A DNA stretch of 10,870 bases, from the NCBI GenBank assembly GCA_005776545.1, contig SXOY01000171.1, positions 1 through 10,870 on the forward strand. The letters are read 5' to 3'. This DNA is from Planctomycetia bacterium. GTDB lineage: Bacteria; Planctomycetota; Phycisphaerae; Phycisphaerales; UBA1924. Shown here one piece after another: positions 1 through 7,278 of the stretch (the first letter of the stretch is position 1; each line of letters begins with the position of its first letter). The notes below the pieces were generated by a model, which worked only from the letters and a program-made list of their open reading frames with translations, did not search any database and was not told the DNA's origin. Made by a program: the position numbers and the translations under genes.

Positions 1-1971
1 CAGATCGACGATCTGGATCTGTCCCTGGCCAAAGCTCCCGGCGAGGAACGCGCTGCTGGCGGGCGCGGATTCGTTCCACGCGACGATCGTCCCTTCATTT
101 GAATCAGAGATTGGAGAGAGGAGATAGGCACGAATTCCGGGCGGAGCTGGGAATCGAGCGATTACGCGCATGCCTGTCAGGTGATCGACGAGGGTTCTGA
201 ACACCGCGAATTCTGGAGTTGGCGCAACTTCTGGTCGGCGATTTCCGGTAATTGTCCACGGGTGCTCGATCGCAATGCTGGTTGTAGGATCGTCGCCGAT
301 GGCGGCCCAGAGTTCGATGGTGCGCCGAGCAAGATCGTCGATTCGCTGCGAAATTGTAAGTGGAGAATCAACGACTTGAGGAATAACAAAAGACTGGTTT
401 GCCCCGGCGAGGAATGACATGGCTTCTGGAGGGACATCTAAGGGGACTCGGACCACCGCGCAGGCCGTTGGCCCAATGTCGGGAGAGACAAATTCGCCTG
501 GAAGCGTGACGCCGATTTTTGGACCAGGAACGAGCCGAGCCAATGAACTGTGTACTTTATTGATGCGGGCGGGTAACGTTGCAAGCGAACCCTGGCGCGG
601 AGTTTCAATACTGCCGATGCGCCAAAAGGTCACTCGCTGACCGAAGCGATCAAGGAAGGGATCGAGATACGCCTGCCAGATCGCAGGGTCCATCGAGAAC
701 ACCGGCCAGACCAGGTCGGGGTCTATCTTGGCTTCCTGCGCGAGTTCTTCTGGAGTGCGGGGGAGGGAGAGACCAACTGTAAATCCGCGACGACTGAGGG
801 AATCGACCACTGGAACTAAGTTTTGTATAGTACGAGATATATTAGTTTTTTCCAGTTCAGGAAACCACGCTGGCATTGTTACCTGCGAAACCCCAAGACC
901 GGTGGCCAGAGCGGTCATTGCATTCATGGCAACCGGATGCGGATCATCGGTCACTAGTCCGAATCTGGCGTGATCGGCACCCTTAGTCAAGGAGCCATCG
1001 CGAAGGTACACGAAATCAACATCTGCATTTCCAACAGGTTCTTTCTCGCTCTGAACCGTTGCTCGAGATCGGAACCAGCCATACCCCGGCAGTTTTGGTG
1101 CAAAACTCGTGACTGAGCGGCCAGGTGGAACGGCCTTGCGTTCGATAAAGACACGCTTCCCAGCTGCATCAAAGACCTCGACCTGAAGGTCGAGTTGCTC
1201 GCCGGTCAGGTCGCGAACGGATACTTCCAAGGCAGGCTTTGCAGGGGATATCAGGACGTTTCCAGAGGTCCTGGTAGAAAGCTCGATTCGGGGAAGTTGA
1301 ACAACCTTCATCTCATCGAACCATGCCGCCCCCGAAAGGTCTGGCGATACAACTCCGCGAGTCTTGAGTTGATCTGCCTGCAGGACGAGAAACTCGACCT
1401 GCAGAAATGCGACTTCGTGCGCACCGCCGAGCAGGTCAATTGCGACTTCTTTCCACTGCCCGTCGGTGATGATTGGTTTGGACCGCACAATAGATGATTC
1501 GATGACCTTGCCACTTGCATCGAGGAATCGTGCTTCCACTACGGCTCTAGAGGTTTTCAATCCCTCGGTACGGATCTGAAGGGTGACTTGATAATCCGCG
1601 CCATCGAACACAGGAATAACACCGCGCTCGAGGATCAGGCTTGTACTTCCGCCGCGGACGGGGAGTTTGACGCTTGCTCCTCCGGTTGCCTGAGTATCCA
1701 GGTCCAAGACGGCTTTGTTCCAATTAGGAAAGCCGGGTCGCTTTCGGTTGATTGCCGGTTCGTCCTGGCCGCGGAACCAGTAGGTGGGAACTTCCTGCGG
1801 ATTGTCCTGCTCATCAAACGAGAAGCGCGCGACCAGTCGATTTGCGGCATCTGGGCGGCGAGCTTCTGGAGGAGCGATCGTGACAGTTTGGGCGTTGACG
1901 GTGGTCACCATCGAGGCGCAACCGGCGACGAGTGCTAGGCGTAAGCATTGGATGTCACTGGGAAGTCGCAC
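1..1971 (-). CDS. Exported (possibly lipo-) protein with beta-sandwich domains and a TIM-barrel-like region, 3' end beyond the window
   Basis: Translating the minus strand from 1971 gives 657 uninterrupted codons up to the window edge, so the C-terminus is missing. The start is GTG; an in-frame TAA at 1978-1980 lies just two codons upstream, so no earlier start is possible. The N-terminus is MRLPSDIQCLRLALVAGC, a short signal peptide ending in a lipobox-like VAGC (Cys18); a signal peptidase I site after VNA (residue 27) is an alternative. Residues about 40-230 look like a jelly-roll carbohydrate-binding-type sandwich ending in AWFDEMKVVQLPRI, a pattern typical of such modules. Residues about 230-345 look like a second beta domain. 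From about 350 alternating strands and helices (GLGVSQVTMPAWFPEL, RRGFTVGLSLP, RVTFWRIGSIE) resemble a TIM barrel. No canonical NE catalytic pair is visible; Glu456 (GSIE) and Glu569 (AIEHPW) are the only strand-end acids I noticed. A secreted glycosidase-like or carbohydrate-binding role is inference; the substrate is unknown. It follows the ABC permease gene after 62 nt. Confidence 0.85.
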   Translation of the reverse strand, partial: MRLPSDIQCLRLALVAGCASMVTTVNAQTVTIAPPEARRPDAANRLVARFSFDEQDNPQEVPTYWFRGQDEPAINRKRPGFPNWNKAVLDLDTQATGGASVKLPVRGGSTSLILERGVIPVFDGADYQVTLQIRTEGLKTSRAVVEARFLDASGKVIESSIVRSKPIITDGQWKEVAIDLLGGAHEVAFLQVEFLVLQADQLKTRGVVSPDLSGAAWFDEMKVVQLPRIELSTRTSGNVLISPAKPALEVSVRDLTGEQLDLQVEVFDAAGKRVFIERKAVPPGRSVTSFAPKLPGYGWFRSRATVQSEKEPVGNADVDFVYLRDGSLTKGADHARFGLVTDDPHPVAMNAMTALATGLGVSQVTMPAWFPELEKTNISRTIQNLVPVVDSLSRRGFTVGLSLPRTPEELAQEAKIDPDLVWPVFSMDPAIWQAYLDPFLDRFGQRVTFWRIGSIETPRQGSLATLPARINKVHSSLARLVPGPKIGVTLPGEFVSPDIGPTACAVVRVPLDVPPEAMSFLAGANQSFVIPQVVDSPLTISQRIDDLARRTIELWAAIGDDPTTSIAIEHPWTITGNRRPEVAPTPEFAVFRTLVDHLTGMRVIARFPAPPGIRAYLLSPISDSNEGTIVAWNESAPASSAFLAGSFGQGQIQIVDL

Positions 1972-1976
1972 ACTGT

Positions 1977-1982
1977 ATTATC
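1977..1982 (-). promoter_or_regulatory. Possible -10 element (GATAAT) placed for a leaderless transcript
   Basis: GATAAT ends 5 nt before the GTG at 1971, and no Shine-Dalgarno sequence is visible in front of that GTG. A TAnnnT box at this distance would place the transcription start on or next to the start codon, the usual geometry of leaderless genes. The hexamer about 17 nt further upstream (TAAGTA) is a poor -35. This is a suggestion from one short motif and could be chance. Confidence 0.22.
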
Positions 1983-2033
1983 GGCGGTTTTGCTGGCTTT
2001 ACTTAGATTCGCGGCCCAACTCTGGTTTTGGCG

Positions 2034-3911
2034 TTACGAGGCTGGAATAAGCGAAACGGACCCAGAAACTGGAGTTTTGGTAACCCGCCCACTCAGCCTT
2101 GGAAACAGCTGTTTTGCAAGCCAGAGCATCGCACATCCGGCGGCGATGTAACCAGCAGCGACGACACAGGCGACCACGGTAAATGTCGAGCGGGATAGGG
2201 AATAATTGCCAGCAAATTCGACTTGAGAGCTGGTACTCCATGCGGTTTCATAGCCGGCGGCGAGCGCGGAAGGGAAGCTAAAGACTGGATTGATGATGAG
2301 GCACCATGAAAGAACAGATTCGGTGAACGTCTCCTGCTGAAAGAGGTAGCGTTCGAGCGGATAGCACGTCAAGGCGACTGCGGCGGGCAATACTGCCCAG
2401 AGCGCAAGAGCGATCAGGAGATTCCAGACGGCGGCAACGGTCGATTTCCGCCACAAGAGACTGAAGAAGACACCGGAGGCTGAAAAGAAGAAGATTGGAC
2501 CACCGGAGTAACACACCCAGACGAGCAACTCACGAGGGTGTGCCCGCTCGAGTATTCCCATTCCGATTATCAAGAGGAATAGCACTCCCAGAGCCGGGAC
2601 GATCAACTGTCTTTTCAGGATTCCCAGGAATTTTCCCCAGAGAATTTCATTGGCGGAGAGAGATGTGGTGAGCAGCACCTCCCAGGTCTGACTGTCGCGC
2701 TCTGTACCGATAGAGCCAGTAGTCAGAACTGCTGAGCCTAATAATGAAAGCACCAGTGCGATACCGAGCGAGATTTGCAGGGCATCACCGGGAGAGTCAC
2801 TTCCAAGGTAGAAGATAAATCCAAGCAAGCCAAGACCCGCAACGATCGCGAGAACAAGATGCTTTGCTTTTGCGAAGATGGGTTGTCGGATCTCTCGCCA
2901 GAAAACAGGTTGATCGCCGACCTCGCGCCGATCTCGTTCGGTCTTTTGTGCTGCGGGCACATGGATCTGACCTTGGGGGTTTTCGGGCACTACCGACGTG
3001 GGCACTACGGAAATCGAAGGGCCTGATTCGAGTTGACCGGTTCCCTCGCGACGCATCACGCGGCGAAGCATGAGAACCGCAACTAGCAAAAACACTGCCG
3101 CGAGGCTGAGATTGTACAACGAATTGTAAATCCACATGTAGGTTGTCGGCAGACCGGGGAGCGACTCACCTCCGAGCCTTTCAATCAACGTAAACGCAAG
3201 TGAACTGAACACAGAACAGCTGGCGATCATGTCTTCAGGAACTCGCAGGAGTCTCCATTTTTGTGAAATCAGGGCGAGCGTAAGTGGTGGAATTCCCTGA
3301 ATTGCCGCGAAGAAAATGAACGATGCCACGATTCCAGCACCCGGCTTCCTCGCCCACACAGAAATGAGAATTGCCATTGTCCCGATGAGAATTGTCGCCG
3401 AAAGGAGCATTGCTACCGAGGCGACTATGACGTCGCCGGGGACACCACCCATCGTTCGCAACACCAAGAGCACGGGAATCGGAATGAGCGCGAGCACGAC
3501 AAGGTTGATTCCGCGACCCAGGAGTTTTCCGAGGATGATTTCCGCCGCGGAAATTGGGGTTGTAAGCAGTGCAGGGAGCGTTCGCTTTACGACCTCTTCC
3601 ATGACTGAAGGCACCATGAGGATCGGTGTGAAGAACATGAGTATCGCAAAATCGAACCCGATGACAACTCCTGTGAGTGTCGCCGCGAGTTGCTGGCTTT
3701 GTTGAAGCCGCACTACTTCGCCTTGACTCCCTTCAAATGCAAGCGGAATGCAAGCGAGAATCAGCACCGCAAAAAGGAGTAAAGCAACGGCCGCTCGAAT
3801 GTAATACGTCGAGGTTCGGCGGCCTGAAACATAGACCTCTTTCTGAAAGACCGGGCCGAATAGAAGCGACCACAAAGCCCTGACTGGCGCAACCATGCGT
3901 GCACTCTTCAC
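2034..3911 (-). CDS. ABC-2 type permease, two fused homologous halves, 625 aa
   Basis: Membrane part of an ABC-2 family exporter, to be paired with the ATPase encoded directly upstream. About twelve hydrophobic segments are visible: near residues 39-59, 76-101, 134-152, 161-186, 191-215 and 265-283 in the first half, and near 350-370, 377-400, 434-453, 461-487, 491-516 and 577-600 in the second. A polar, proline-containing linker (about 285-348, with SVVPTSVVPE) joins them. Each half carries the same membrane-proximal motif, LLTTPISAAEIILGKLLG at 115-132 and LLTTSLSANEILWGKFLG at 413-430, 12 of 18 residues identical, so the halves arose by duplication and fusion. Single-domain ABC-2 permeases are usually about half this length and work as dimers; this one could supply both membrane domains alone. 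The GTG start shares GTGA with the ATPase stop, and GGAG lies 7 nt upstream; an ATG five codons in is a less likely start. The substrate cannot be read from sequence. Confidence 0.9.
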   Translation of the reverse strand: MKSARMVAPVRALWSLLFGPVFQKEVYVSGRRTSTYYIRAAVALLLFAVLILACIPLAFEGSQGEVVRLQQSQQLAATLTGVVIGFDFAILMFFTPILMVPSVMEEVVKRTLPALLTTPISAAEIILGKLLGRGINLVVLALIPIPVLLVLRTMGGVPGDVIVASVAMLLSATILIGTMAILISVWARKPGAGIVASFIFFAAIQGIPPLTLALISQKWRLLRVPEDMIASCSVFSSLAFTLIERLGGESLPGLPTTYMWIYNSLYNLSLAAVFLLVAVLMLRRVMRREGTGQLESGPSISVVPTSVVPENPQGQIHVPAAQKTERDRREVGDQPVFWREIRQPIFAKAKHLVLAIVAGLGLLGFIFYLGSDSPGDALQISLGIALVLSLLGSAVLTTGSIGTERDSQTWEVLLTTSLSANEILWGKFLGILKRQLIVPALGVLFLLIIGMGILERAHPRELLVWVCYSGGPIFFFSASGVFFSLLWRKSTVAAVWNLLIALALWAVLPAAVALTCYPLERYLFQQETFTESVLSWCLIINPVFSFPSALAAGYETAWSTSSQVEFAGNYSLSRSTFTVVACVVAAGYIAAGCAMLWLAKQLFPRLSGRVTKTPVSGSVSLIPAS

Positions 3912-4876
3912 TGGAGCGCTCCGGTTGTGAGTCTCAGGAATGCATCTTCGAGCTTGAGCACTTCGGGCGTGAACGCGTGCACGCGAGCGCCGTTGGCAAG
4001 AAGCCGGGCAAGCAGAAAGTGATGCCCGTGCTCCCCGGGCGCGAGTTGAATTGAGATTGTGAGTGGATTCTGTGTATCTTGTGTGGCACTGGCGACGCGA
4101 TGGTCTTTGATGATATCTGCAATTACATTTTGCGGACTTGCGCCCGTTGCTTCCAACACCACGGTTACACGTTCTTGACCAGAACCAGCAGCACTAGCGC
4201 GGGCAAACGCCTCTTCAAGCGAGCCAGCGAACAGTAGTCTGCCACGCTCGATCATTCCCAGGCTGGTACACATCTCACCAAGTTCGGTCAGGATGTGCGA
4301 AGAGACCATGATGGTCTTACCCATTTTGCCTAGCTCCGTGATGAGCGATCGCATTTCAATTCGTGCACGCGGGTCCAGGCCTGATGCCGGTTCATCGAGC
4401 AGGAGTACTTTGGGATCATGAATGAGTACGCGGGCGATGCCGAGTCGCTGTTGCATTCCGCGGGAGAGACTGTCAACCATTGCATTACGTTTGACGGAGA
4501 GATCAGTCAATTCAAGAACCTGATCGACCACGGCACGCCGCCGTGCCCGCGGAATTCTGAATGCCGCGGCGAAAAACTGCAGGTATTCATCGACGGTCAG
4601 ATCGTCGTATACCCCCAGGAAATCGGGCATGTATCCCAGATTGCGGCGAATCTGATCTCCATCATGGCGGGTATCACATCCCGCAACTATCGCAGTACCT
4701 TCATCAGCTGCGAGCAACCCGGCGAGGATTTTCATGGTCGTGCTCTTGCCTGCACCGTTGGGACCGATGAACCCAAACACTTCTCCGGCACCGATTGAGA
4801 GGTCGAGAGAATCGAGCGCGTTGATGGTCTGGCTTCCAACGCGAAAACGCTTGGTCAGTCCTTTGAGTTCAATCAT
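3908..4876 (-). CDS. ABC transporter ATP-binding protein, ABC-2/drug-exporter type, 322 aa
   Basis: Hydrolyses ATP at the cytoplasmic face to drive the partner permease encoded next to it. All core motifs are present: Walker A GPNGAGKST (38-46), signature LSRGMQQRL (137-145, a variant of LSGGQ common in this subfamily), Walker B VLLLDE (157-162), D-loop SGLD (165-168) and switch His194 in VSSHILTE. The Q-loop position reads GYMPD, with Asp85 where many ABC ATPases have Gln; acidic residues are frequent here in ABC-2 type subunits. Residues about 225-322 form the extra C-terminal domain usual for exporter ATPases of this class. The start is ATG, sharing ATGA with the stop of the preceding gene, with AGGAG 7 nt upstream. 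The 4-nt overlaps at both ends suggest translational coupling with the membrane protein before it and the permease after it. Family assignment is secure; substrate is unknown. Confidence 0.95.
   Translation of the reverse strand: MIELKGLTKRFRVGSQTINALDSLDLSIGAGEVFGFIGPNGAGKSTTMKILAGLLAADEGTAIVAGCDTRHDGDQIRRNLGYMPDFLGVYDDLTVDEYLQFFAAAFRIPRARRRAVVDQVLELTDLSVKRNAMVDSLSRGMQQRLGIARVLIHDPKVLLLDEPASGLDPRARIEMRSLITELGKMGKTIMVSSHILTELGEMCTSLGMIERGRLLFAGSLEEAFARASAAGSGQERVTVVLEATGASPQNVIADIIKDHRVASATQDTQNPLTISIQLAPGEHGHHFLLARLLANGARVHAFTPEVLKLEDAFLRLTTGALQ
3919..3922 (-). promoter_or_regulatory. Ribosome binding site GGAG for the permease
   Basis: GGAG with a 7-nt spacer to the GTG at 3911. It supports the GTG that overlaps the ATPase stop codon over the ATG at 3896, for which the spacing would be too long. 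Confidence 0.6.
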
Positions 4877-7278
4877 GGGTGCGCTCCTGACCGGAAGAGT
4901 GCTTGACTTTGATCAAGCGGAATGAGGACGCGATAGGTGGTCCCCGTGAGGTACTTGGCATCTGCATCGCTGGTCGAAAGATCTGACATCTGGGAGGCAA
5001 GCGAGAGAGTGAGGAGCGCGAACCTCCCTGTCCGCAATTGCTGCTCAATTGAAAGTCGGCGGCGCTCTGCACCAGGAAGGTGATCGCTCCATGCGTTGCT
5101 CTGCGTAAAGGCGACTTGTCTGGTGATGTCGCCCCAATAGGCGGTCCAATCGGTCTGCAGATTGGCCGTTGCTGGCAATGGAGGGAACGTCAGCGACATT
5201 GCTTCGCTTGCTTCTGAATTCAGAGCCGACAGGTTTGCCACCAGGTCGTCTGTTCCAATTCGTAGAGTGGCAGACCGAATCGTCTGCTTTGTCGCGGCTG
5301 CACTCGGAAGCGAGACGTCAACAACACACGCTGCCGCAGTTGTATTCAGCTTGACTGCCACACGCTGCTGATCCGGCAGGATTCCCTCTTCGAGCATCGA
5401 CCGGAAGGTCCACTGCTGCTGCTCGATTTGCCGCGGAATTGACGATCTTGTTCGAATCGCATCTAACACCAGATCGGTTTGCTCGCATCGAATCGGAGCC
5501 AGTATTTCATTGACTCGGGAGTATCCATCGTTGAGTCCGGCACCTCGAAAGAACACAGTGGGCGACTCGAATTCCAGCGAACGCACTCCTGCATCACCAG
5601 AAAAGAAACCTGTGGCTGAGCTTGTCCAGAGTGGTGAACCTGACATCTGGTCGATGACACGTTCGCGAATCACAATCGACGTCAGGTCGCCACGAACCAG
5701 GCGCGGTGCATAGAGCGCGACCAGTGCCATGAGGCCAATCCAGCCTATCGCGGTCATCCACGAGAGTTGGCGTGCGGCTCTCCGCTTGAGCAGAATCGCG
5801 TCAAAGGGACCGATGAAGAAGGCCAACAGGAGCGTGCAAGCCGCCATGCCTCCGACCACAATGAACGGGCTGAACGAACTTGCAGGAGCCTCTGCAACTT
5901 TGTTGAGCGCAACTGAAATCGCGCGACGCTGAAACTCGTTCGCGCCTGAGTTCTGGATCGGTTGCCAGTACATCTTCCCGGTAGAAATACTCAGATCGTT
6001 ACAGGCCACCCAGTCTTCCAAGGGAGATTGGAGTACATCTAACCACAGGCGATAGCTTGCTTCATGGTTGGGAATCGCCGCCGCCAGGGCTGGGTCGAAG
6101 CCGATAATGGTGACACACCCAAAGCCAACCGGCCCCTGAATAACAAGGTGTTTCCCAGCAGATTCCCACGACGTTGTCCATCCTCGTTGTCGCAGTGCAT
6201 CACTCAGCTGAATCGTCCGCCCAGGCATTTCCGGGGCTGCAACGAGTTTGGCGCGAAGTTCTTCCGTGTTTTTTTTGGTCGGGTCTATATCCGCAAGCTC
6301 AACATGGTCAATAGTCTTTTTAGGTTCGCCCGGCAATTGTCCCTGTGGGACCTTGTATTCCTTGACCTCTGTCGTGTCTATCAGTACCGGTTCTGTGAGC
6401 GCCTGCACGACTTCAGGAGGAGTTGCGAATCGAATCGAATCGCCGATCTTGATCTGCTCGGCGATTTCGGAAGGCAACCACTGCGACCACGTCTCGCCGG
6501 TCTGATCGACCTGCAACACCAATCTGCCTCCAGCCTGCACCCATTGCAAAATTGCGGCTCGAGAATCTGCATTTACTCGTGCACCTGAATCTTCAGCGCG
6601 AACGATCAGCGCTTCAAGAGCATCAAATGCTGCCCAGGAAGTTGACAGGTCCTCTGCGTTGATCGCCACAGCCCGCAAGCGAGCGCTTCTCTTGCGTGCA
6701 ATAGCCTTAAAATCAACGGCCTTATTTGGGACAAGCGCCTGGGTGTTGAATGCGTATAGATCAGGATTAATTCCAAACCATCGGGCCTTCACCGCGCCGA
6801 CCGCTGATACGCGGCCTATGCAACCAATCACCCCATCGGCCTGGTCAATGTTCAATTGTGTATCTACTACTGGCGAGTTACCAACTTTTCCGTGGATGAC
6901 TCTATCAATGACGCGGCCGCGGCTATCGAACAATGAAATCACAACATCATCAAGGTCATGCGGCATGTTTACAACCACTTCAACCGGGACGGTTGTGCCT
7001 GCGGCAGCGCTGGCGGGAACCGAAATAATCTGACTCTGCAGCGAGTCCTGGCGATAGCGAATCTCCAGTCGCCCAGTAAACGCCTCGGCATTTGCCTGCA
7101 CCTTCACTCGCACTGGACCCCAGCGCTCGTATGGCAGAATGCCGTCATATCCAAATTGAACCGCACTAATCTCTGCCGGTGGAATTGGGGCAGCAAGAGC
7201 TTGTGAGGCGACTCCTGCGACCGCGATGCCTGCAATGCACCACAGAGATCGCATTCGTGCAGCTATGCTGGAAATCAC
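4873..7278 (-). CDS. Large signal-peptide membrane protein with GATase-like domain and two TM helices, 801 aa
   Basis: No family name can be given with certainty. From the GTG at 7278 the protein begins with a clear signal peptide: positive n-region (RMR, 8-10), hydrophobic core (12-24) and a cleavage site after QALA (29). A beta-rich domain follows (about 35-135, with FGYDGILPYERWGPVRVKV). Residues about 145-260 resemble the class I glutamine-amidotransferase-like fold found in BatA-associated proteins, with the pattern ALIVRAED then AAILQWVQAGGRLVLQV. Two TM helices lie at about 470-494 and 506-526, linked by GPFDAILLKRRAARQLSW, and a beta-rich C-terminal domain of about 270 residues follows, probably outside the cytoplasm. 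The frame stays open upstream to a GTG at 7308, but the start at 7278 is preferred: it shares GTGA with the vWA gene stop, has AAGG 7 nt upstream and gives a proper signal peptide. ATG at 7254 is also possible. Context suggests an envelope partner of the MoxR/vWA proteins. Confidence 0.88.
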   Translation of the reverse strand: MISSIAARMRSLWCIAGIAVAGVASQALAAPIPPAEISAVQFGYDGILPYERWGPVRVKVQANAEAFTGRLEIRYRQDSLQSQIISVPASAAAGTTVPVEVVVNMPHDLDDVVISLFDSRGRVIDRVIHGKVGNSPVVDTQLNIDQADGVIGCIGRVSAVGAVKARWFGINPDLYAFNTQALVPNKAVDFKAIARKRSARLRAVAINAEDLSTSWAAFDALEALIVRAEDSGARVNADSRAAILQWVQAGGRLVLQVDQTGETWSQWLPSEIAEQIKIGDSIRFATPPEVVQALTEPVLIDTTEVKEYKVPQGQLPGEPKKTIDHVELADIDPTKKNTEELRAKLVAAPEMPGRTIQLSDALRQRGWTTSWESAGKHLVIQGPVGFGCVTIIGFDPALAAAIPNHEASYRLWLDVLQSPLEDWVACNDLSISTGKMYWQPIQNSGANEFQRRAISVALNKVAEAPASSFSPFIVVGGMAACTLLLAFFIGPFDAILLKRRAARQLSWMTAIGWIGLMALVALYAPRLVRGDLTSIVIRERVIDQMSGSPLWTSSATGFFSGDAGVRSLEFESPTVFFRGAGLNDGYSRVNEILAPIRCEQTDLVLDAIRTRSSIPRQIEQQQWTFRSMLEEGILPDQQRVAVKLNTTAAACVVDVSLPSAAATKQTIRSATLRIGTDDLVANLSALNSEASEAMSLTFPPLPATANLQTDWTAYWGDITRQVAFTQSNAWSDHLPGAERRRLSIEQQLRTGRFALLTLSLASQMSDLSTSDADAKYLTGTTYRVLIPLDQSQALFRSGAHP
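4884..4888 (-). promoter_or_regulatory. Ribosome binding site AGGAG for the ABC ATPase
   Basis: AGGAG with a 7-nt spacer to the ATG at 4876, inside the end of the preceding gene. It is the best Shine-Dalgarno match among the genes with overlapping starts and fixes the start of the ATPase. Confidence 0.75.

Noticed and set aside
1..15. Perfect 7+1+7 palindrome, CAGATCGACGATCTG
   Set aside because: It lies inside the coding frame of the exported protein, has a 1-nt centre that cannot form a stable hairpin loop, and has no second copy in the window, so chance is likely.
1177..1194. Inverted repeat CTCGACCT-GA-AGGTCGAG
   Set aside because: Within the coding sequence (Leu-Asp-Leu-Gln-Val-Glu), with a 2-nt spacer and no U-run after it, so neither a terminator nor a clear operator.
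1972..2033. Search for a terminator between the permease and the exported-protein gene
   Set aside because: No GC-rich stem followed by a U-run on the minus strand, so read-through remains possible.
4418..4798. Plus-strand open frame of 126 codons
   Set aside because: Antisense to the ABC ATPase, whose motifs are all intact on the minus strand over the same bases; no independent coding signal.
6426..6442. Three tandem CGAAT units
   Set aside because: Too few units for a meaningful repeat, and it encodes ordinary residues (DSIRFA) in the membrane protein.
6064..6588. Plus-strand open frame of 174 codons, the longest on that strand
   Set aside because: It lies wholly antisense to the 801-aa membrane protein, has no ribosome binding site or recognisable domain, and its residue pattern looks like a shadow of the opposite strand.
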